Below, in pieces: positions 59,446 to 64,000 of a stretch of DNA of 64,000 nt (the stretch's first letter is position 1; the number at the start of each line of letters is the position of its first letter). The notes under the pieces were generated by a model. That model was not told where the DNA came from, did not search any database, and saw nothing but the letters and a program-made list of their open reading frames with translations. The stretch lies in assembly GCF_003050905.1 (NCBI RefSeq), contig NZ_QAOT01000007.1; one strand, given 5' to 3'. Origin of the DNA: Cereibacter_A azotoformans. GTDB lineage: Bacteria; Pseudomonadota; Alphaproteobacteria; Rhodobacterales; Rhodobacteraceae. The position numbers and the translations under genes were made by a program.

Positions 59446-60360
59446 ATGCAGGGAGTGCATCAAGTGGCTTTCGCGCGGCGCTACCTGCCCCCGGTGGGGC
59501 AGCTTGCGGCCTTCGAGGCGGTGACGCGGACAGGCTCGACGGCGGCGGCCGCGCGCGAGCTCGATCTGACGCAGGGCACGGTGAGCCGGCTGGTGCAGGG
59601 GCTCGAGGAGCAGCTGGGCGTGGCGCTTTTCCAGCGGCAGCGGAAGCGGCTGAAGCCCACGCAGGCGGCGCTGGCCTATGCGGCCGAGGTGCGGCGTGCG
59701 CTCGACATTCTCGGGCGGGCCTCGCTGCGGCTCGCTTCCGACCCGGACGGCGGGGTGCTGTCGCTGGCGATCCTGCCGACCTTCGGGACGCACTGGCTGG
59801 CTCCGCGTCTGCCGGGGTTTCTGAGGGCCCATCCGGGGGTGACGATCAACCTCGCCACCCGGCTGAAGCCGTTCGAGTTCGAGGGCGAGGAGTTCGACGC
59901 GGCGATCCACTTCGGCAGCCCGACCTGGCCGAGGGCCGGGCACATGCGGCTCTTTGGCGAGGGGGTGGTGGCGGTCGCGGCGCCGGAGTTCCTTGCCGCG
60001 CATCCGGTGGCGGGCGCCGCGGACCTGCTGGCGCTGCCGCTGCTCACGCTCGAGACGCGGCCGCGGGGATGGACGGGGTGGTTTGCGCACCATGGGGTGA
60101 CGGCGGCGGTGCCGCGGGGGATGGTGTTCGACCAGTTCGCCACCATGATGCAGGCGGCGATCCACGGGATCGGCGTGGCGCTTCTGCCGGAGTTTCTCGC
60201 AGGGCCCGCCTTGGCCGAGGGGGTGCTGGCACCGGCCTTCGGTGGGGCGGTCGAGGGGCGACACGCCTACTGGCTGGTCTGGCCCGAGGACCGCGGCGAC
60301 CACCCGCCGCTTGCCGCCTTCCGCGACTGGCTCAGGGTCGAGACGGAAGGTCTCGCCTGA
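59446..60360 (+). CDS. LysR-family regulator (GcvA-like), probable regulator of gcdH
   Basis: 304 residues. The HTH is LAAFEAVTRTGSTAAAARELD followed by LTQGTVSRLVQGLEEQLGV; the effector domain has LAILPTFGTHWLAPRLPGF and AIHGIGVALLPEFLA, as in the GcvA subgroup. It is divergent from gcdH, so it most likely controls glutarate/lysine catabolism. ATG 59446 is used; a GTG at 59464 has a better ribosome-binding site (AGGGAG) and would give 298 residues. The 3' end overlaps nagA by 29 bp. Confidence 0.9.
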   Translation: MQGVHQVAFARRYLPPVGQLAAFEAVTRTGSTAAAARELDLTQGTVSRLVQGLEEQLGVALFQRQRKRLKPTQAALAYAAEVRRALDILGRASLRLASDPDGGVLSLAILPTFGTHWLAPRLPGFLRAHPGVTINLATRLKPFEFEGEEFDAAIHFGSPTWPRAGHMRLFGEGVVAVAAPEFLAAHPVAGAADLLALPLLTLETRPRGWTGWFAHHGVTAAVPRGMVFDQFATMMQAAIHGIGVALLPEFLAGPALAEGVLAPAFGGAVEGRHAYWLVWPEDRGDHPPLAAFRDWLRVETEGLA

Positions 60361-61465
60361 CGCCGGCGCGCCAGATCGCGGTGGGGTGCAGGTCGGGTGT
60401 GAGGAGCACGAGGTCGGCGGGCGTGCCGGGCGCGATGCGGCCGAGATCGGGGCGACCGATCGCACGGGCCGGGGCCGAAGTCGCCATGGCCAGCGCGCGC
60501 TCGGCCGGGGCGCCGAAGCGCACGAGGTTGCGGATCGCGGCGGGCAGCGTCAGGTCGGCGCCGGCGAGCGTGCCGGAGGCGAGCGTGAGCTGGCCGTCGC
60601 GGCGGAGGATGCGCCGGCCGTTGAGTTCGAACTCGTCGAGGTCGGTGCCCGCCACCGCCATGCAGTCCGAGACGAGGAAGAGCCCCTCGGGCTTGGCGGC
60701 AAGCGCGATGCGGATCACCTCGGGGGCGACATGGCGGCCGTCGGCAATGAGGCCCGTGGACACCGCAGAGGTGAGGGCCGCCCCCGGCAGGCCGGGCTCG
60801 CGATGACCGAGGGCGCTCATGGCATTGAACAGATGGGTGACGCAGGCGGCGCCCGCGGCGAAGGCGGCGCGGGCCTCGGCCATCGTGCAGTCGGTATGTC
60901 CGAGGCTCACGACGATGCCCGCCGCGGCGAGGGCCGCGATCTGCCGCGTGCTGGCCGCAGCCGGCGAGAGGGTCAGCATGAGCCGGGGCAGGGCTCGGGC
61001 GGCGGAGAGGTAGAGGGCGAGGTCCGCCTCTTGCATCGGGCGGATGAGGCTGCCGTCGTGCGCGCCCTTCCGTGCAGGATCGAGGTGCGGCCCCTCCAGA
61101 TGGAGGCCAAGGAGGCCGGGCGTGCCGGCTGCGCCCCGTGCGGCCTCGATCACGCGCGCAACGGCTTCGGGCCGGTCGGTGATGAGGGTGGGAAGGACAT
61201 GAAGGACGCCCAGAGCCTCCTGGCTGTCGCAGATCCGGGCGAAGGTTGCGGGCGTTGCCGTGCCGTCCAGCGTGACGCCACCGCTGCCATTCACCTGAAG
61301 GTCGATCAGGCCGGGGGCGAGGATGCCCTCGATCTCCTCGACCGTCCCTACCGTCGCCGCGCCGGGCGGAAGGATCTCGGCCACCTGGCCGTCGCGCAGC
61401 ACGAGCGCGCCCTCGCGGAAGGAGAACCCGTCGAAGATCCTGGCGCCGCGGAGGATCAGGGGCAT
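60332..61465 (-). CDS. nagA: N-acetylglucosamine-6-phosphate deacetylase
   Basis: Metal-dependent amidohydrolase releasing acetate from GlcNAc-6-P. 377 residues. GLIDLQVNGSGGV near residue 50, GLHLEGPHLDPARKGAHD near 120 (metal Glu), SLGHTDCTMAEA and VTHLFNAMSAL (metal His) and LFLVSDCMAVAGTD with the catalytic Asp near 268 are all present. No nagB or N-acetylglucosamine transporter is adjacent. The start MPLILRGARIFDG at 61465 follows GGAAGGG. The end overlaps the convergent LysR gene. Confidence 0.92.
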   Translation of the reverse strand: MPLILRGARIFDGFSFREGALVLRDGQVAEILPPGAATVGTVEEIEGILAPGLIDLQVNGSGGVTLDGTATPATFARICDSQEALGVLHVLPTLITDRPEAVARVIEAARGAAGTPGLLGLHLEGPHLDPARKGAHDGSLIRPMQEADLALYLSAARALPRLMLTLSPAAASTRQIAALAAAGIVVSLGHTDCTMAEARAAFAAGAACVTHLFNAMSALGHREPGLPGAALTSAVSTGLIADGRHVAPEVIRIALAAKPEGLFLVSDCMAVAGTDLDEFELNGRRILRRDGQLTLASGTLAGADLTLPAAIRNLVRFGAPAERALAMATSAPARAIGRPDLGRIAPGTPADLVLLTPDLHPTAIWRAGVRRDLPSRP

Positions 61466-61580
61466 GGGGTTCCCTTCCGAAATCAGGAGTGGCGCGCGCG
61501 GCCGGCTTTGACGTTCGCTTGACGCCTCGATCACGCGCAGGGGCTAAGGATCCTATCCGAAGTCGTCAAGGAGGGACGGG

Positions 61581-63515
61581 ATGCTGTCCTGTGCCATCGC
61601 GGCCGCCGCTCGTGGGTCCGCCGCGCCGGTCATTCTCGTTACTGCTTTACCGAAGCTCGTCCCTCGGTCACTCTGTCGTGATCGGACGGATGCCGGGGCT
61701 CCGTCGTGCGACGTGGTGGTTGACCGGATGACGGGCGTGCCTCCTGCCTTGCGGATGTATCTTTTCGGGCCTTTCACCCTGCTGGGGCCCGACGGCGAGG
61801 AACTGACCCCGAAATCCCGCAAGTCACGAGCGATCCTTGCCATGCTGGCGGTCGCGCCCCGCGGCTCGCGCTCGCGCGTGTGGCTGCGGGACAAGCTCTG
61901 GAGCGATCGGGGCGAGGATCAGGCGTCCGCGAGCCTTCGGCAGGCGCTGCTCGATATCCGCAAGTCGCTGGGGCCGCGCGCGGCCCATGTGCTGACGGCC
62001 GACAAGAACACCGTCTCGCTCGATCTGGCGGCGGTCTCGGTCGATGCGCTCGAGTTCGCCTCGCGCGAGCGGCGGGGAGAGGAGGCGGGGACGACCGAAC
62101 ATTTCCTCGAGGGGATCGACGTGCGCGATCCCGAGTTCGAGGACTGGCTGTCGCTCGAACGGCAGAGCTGGTTTGCCCGGCTCGAGGAGGCGGGGTTCGA
62201 GGCCGACCTGGCCCCGCGGCCCGCGCCGTCCGAGGCGCGGCGCGAGGCTTCGCAGGCGGTGCCGCGCACCTCGCCCCCGGCAACGCCGCAGGGGCCGTCA
62301 CAGGGGATTGCCCGGCCGGAGGATGAGGCGGGATGGCGCGTGGCGATGATGCCTCCCGTCATCCTCGGCGGTGATCCCGCGGCCGCGGTGCTGCAGGCCG
62401 ACGTGCAGCGTGCGCTGCGCCGCGCGCTGATGGAGACGGGCGACCTGCGCCTCGTGGACATGGGGCCGCTGGGGTTCGGCGACACGGGATTGGCCGGAGG
62501 CGCGCTCGCGGCACGGCTGCCCGAGCTGATCCACCTGAGCGTTCAGGTCCGTGTCCTGTCGGACGTCAGCTATTTTCGTCTCGGGATCGTGCTGCAGAAC
62601 CCGGCGGACAACGGGCTGGTCTGGGCAGACGAGATGGTGGTGCCCCGCCGGGAAGCGGCCACCGAGGCAAGTTTCGCCATGCCGCTGATCGTGCGGGCCA
62701 CGGAGGAGGCCATGCTGTATTTCCTCCGCCGGCACGGAGGAGAGGCGGCCGAGGCCGACGGACGCATCGCCGCTGCGGTGGCCTCGATGTTCCGGCTGGC
62801 GCGCGGCGATCTGGACCGTTCGGAGCAGATCCTGCGCCGGCATCTCGACCGGACGCCCACGGCGCAGGGCTATGCCTGGCTGGCCTTCCTGAACACCTTC
62901 CGCGTGGGTCAGAGGTTCAACCCCGCCGATGCGCCGCTGATCGAGGAGACGCAGCATCTCGCGCGCCGGGCGCTCGCGCTCGAGCCCGGCAACGCGCTGG
63001 TGTCGGCGCTGGTCGGACATATCCACTCCTACCTGTTCGGCGAGTTCGACTATGCGGCGGCATTGTTCGAACAGTCCTTGCGGGTCAATCCGGCGCAGAC
63101 GCTGGCGTGGGATCTCTACGCCATGCTGCACGCCTATGCGGGCCAGCCGAAGCGGGCGCTGGCCATGGCGCGCTGGGCGCGGCATCTGGGGGCCTTCAGC
63201 CCGCACCGCTACTATTTCGAGACGACGCGGGCGATCACCGGCAATTTCTCGGGCGATCACCGGACGGCCATCGACGCCGGCCAGTCGGCGCTGGCCGAAC
63301 GGCCGGACTTCAACTCGCTGCTGCGGGTGCTTGTCTCGTCGAACGCCCATCTCGACCGGCCCGACGAGGCGCGGCTGTTCCTCGAGCGCCTGTTGCAGGT
63401 CGAGCCGAACTTCTCGATCGCCTCGTTGCGCGAGGGGGGCTACCCCGGCCTCGACACCGAGGGGGGGCGGCATTTTCTGGACGGGCTGATGAAGGCCGGC
63501 GTGCGCAGGCACTGA
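61581..63515 (+). CDS. SARP-like regulator with winged-helix domain and TPR region
   Basis: 644 residues from this start. The winged-helix/BTAD-like part (about 58-180) reads LFGPFTLLGPDGEELTPKSR, with the later DKLWSDRGEDQASASLRQAL. A middle domain resembles an adenylate-cyclase-associated beta/alpha module, and the C-terminal 250 residues are TPR-like helices (QHLARRALALEPGNALVSAL; AALFEQSLRVNPAQTLAWDL). ATG 61581 has an excellent AAGGAGGG five bases upstream. The first 49 codons have less GC-biased third positions than the rest, so ATG 61728 (595 residues) is a real alternative. Targets are unknown; a neighbour of unknown type follows. Confidence 0.82.
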   Translation: MLSCAIAAAARGSAAPVILVTALPKLVPRSLCRDRTDAGAPSCDVVVDRMTGVPPALRMYLFGPFTLLGPDGEELTPKSRKSRAILAMLAVAPRGSRSRVWLRDKLWSDRGEDQASASLRQALLDIRKSLGPRAAHVLTADKNTVSLDLAAVSVDALEFASRERRGEEAGTTEHFLEGIDVRDPEFEDWLSLERQSWFARLEEAGFEADLAPRPAPSEARREASQAVPRTSPPATPQGPSQGIARPEDEAGWRVAMMPPVILGGDPAAAVLQADVQRALRRALMETGDLRLVDMGPLGFGDTGLAGGALAARLPELIHLSVQVRVLSDVSYFRLGIVLQNPADNGLVWADEMVVPRREAATEASFAMPLIVRATEEAMLYFLRRHGGEAAEADGRIAAAVASMFRLARGDLDRSEQILRRHLDRTPTAQGYAWLAFLNTFRVGQRFNPADAPLIEETQHLARRALALEPGNALVSALVGHIHSYLFGEFDYAAALFEQSLRVNPAQTLAWDLYAMLHAYAGQPKRALAMARWARHLGAFSPHRYYFETTRAITGNFSGDHRTAIDAGQSALAERPDFNSLLRVLVSSNAHLDRPDEARLFLERLLQVEPNFSIASLREGGYPGLDTEGGRHFLDGLMKAGVRRH

Positions 63516-63541
63516 ACCGGACATCTTGCGGAGGATGAGGG

Positions 63542-64000
63542 ATGTGTGAACCCGGAGGAGGGGGTGTGGCGGCCTTTCTGAACCGCCATCCGTATGAAGT
63601 GAACGCCGAGCGCGTGCTGCCGCTGGACGGAGGGCCCGCGCATCCGGTGGGCGCCGACGGCTCGGCCGTGGGCGATGTGCCGATGGGAGGGGCCGCACTG
63701 TCGGCCCTGAACAAGTCGGTGCGGAACAAGTCCTCGCTGAACAAGAACAAGAACAAGAATAAAAACAAGAACAAGAACAAGAACAAGATGGCGGGGACCG
63801 GCGGCGGGGGGGCCGCGCTGTCCAGCCTCATGCCCGCGCTGGAGTTGCGGCGCCTGCATCAGTTGCCCGAAGCCGATCCCTTCACGGTGGCGCGTCGCTT
63901 CGTGTGGGAGTGCCTCGACATCTGCCTTCCACCGGGGCCCGACTTCACACGGCTCGAGACGGCCGTGCTGCTTGCCATGCAGGCCCGCGACGCCGAGCGG
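63542..64000 (+). CDS. Unknown protein with Asn-Lys tandem repeat, 3' end outside window
   Basis: 153 codons visible and open at the right edge. It starts MCEPGGGGVAAFLNRHPYEV. A glycine/alanine-rich segment (GGAALSALNKSVRNKSSLNK) leads into an uninterrupted run of eight Asn-Lys pairs at residues 67-82, then MAGTGGGGAALSSLMPALEL. The later part, LHQLPEADPFTVARRFVWE and LETAVLLAMQARDAER, looks like a folded helical domain. I do not recognise the family. It lies 26 bp after the SARP-like regulator on the same strand and may be co-expressed. Frame and ATG are clear; the stretch before the repeat codes with normal GC bias. Confidence 0.6.
   Translation, partial: MCEPGGGGVAAFLNRHPYEVNAERVLPLDGGPAHPVGADGSAVGDVPMGGAALSALNKSVRNKSSLNKNKNKNKNKNKNKNKMAGTGGGGAALSSLMPALELRRLHQLPEADPFTVARRFVWECLDICLPPGPDFTRLETAVLLAMQARDAER
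63740..63787 (+). repeat. Hexanucleotide (AACAAG)8 coding repeat
   Basis: Eight tandem AAC-AAG units; the fourth is AAT-AAA, the rest are exact. They encode (Asn-Lys)8. Such a low-GC tandem repeat is striking in this GC-rich window and could vary in copy number without breaking frame. Confidence 0.9.

Overview
This window looks like the main chromosome of a purple non-sulfur alphaproteobacterium of the Rhodobacter/Cereibacter sphaeroides group. The evidence is high GC, strongly GC-biased third codon positions, many ATGA start/stop couplings, a red-type (form IC) RubisCO operon with cbbX, a class I PHB synthase, and the conserved alphaproteobacterial origin neighbourhood. The species assignment is an inference from gene content. 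I see no tRNA, rRNA, CRISPR array or insertion sequence.

Region 1 (1-11.3 kb) is the origin-proximal housekeeping block. mnmG, mnmE, rho and hemJ run leftward; maf, aroE, coaE and dnaQ run rightward. The gap between the two arms (4682-5096) carries several DnaA-box-like sites and an AT-rich stretch and is the probable oriC. A perfect 16-bp parS site overlaps the start of mnmG. After dnaQ come secB, fxsA, a Tim44-domain protein, mltA and an smr-domain gene.

Region 2 (11.3-24 kb) holds a LacI-regulated sugar catabolism and ABC import operon with palindromic operators. It is followed by a pseudoazurin-type cupredoxin, a phasin-like protein, a small H-NS-type protein, a nitronate-monooxygenase-like enzyme, a SLC13-type transporter and a small lipoprotein.

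Region 3 (23.6-28.7 kb) is a leftward operon phaC - fabI paralogue - MaoC/Pta fusion - ackA, linking polyhydroxyalkanoate synthesis with acyl-CoA, acyl-phosphate and acetate metabolism.

Region 4 (29-36.5 kb) is a general stress response island. nepR, ecfG and a HisKA_2-type sensor kinase run leftward and phyR runs rightward from one symmetrical promoter. Matches to the EcfG consensus (GGAAC-N16/17-CGTT) also precede a PLDc_N/DUF2383 pair, csbD and a small exported protein, so a local regulon can be read from the sequence. A degenerate receiver protein and an Fnr-like regulator with three of the four expected cysteines lie within the island.

Region 5 (36.7-46.5 kb) is the form I Calvin cycle operon, cbbF-P-A-L-S-X-Y-Z, plus an AGE-family isomerase and the divergent regulator cbbR. 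A strong hairpin separates cbbLS from cbbXYZ.

Region 6 (46.5-64 kb) contains a branched-chain-amino-acid-type ABC importer, an orphan tyrosine recombinase, an AhpD-like protein, and a translationally coupled trio: fused two-domain 2-oxoacid dehydrogenase E1, FabD-like acyltransferase and ALDH7-type dehydrogenase. A glutaryl-CoA dehydrogenase lies next to the trio with a divergent LysR regulator. The region ends with nagA, a SARP-like TPR regulator, and a partial unknown protein with an eight-unit Asn-Lys tandem repeat. The coupled trio is the best candidate for an undescribed pathway. The oriC/parS pair and the symmetrical EcfG promoter are the strongest non-coding signals.
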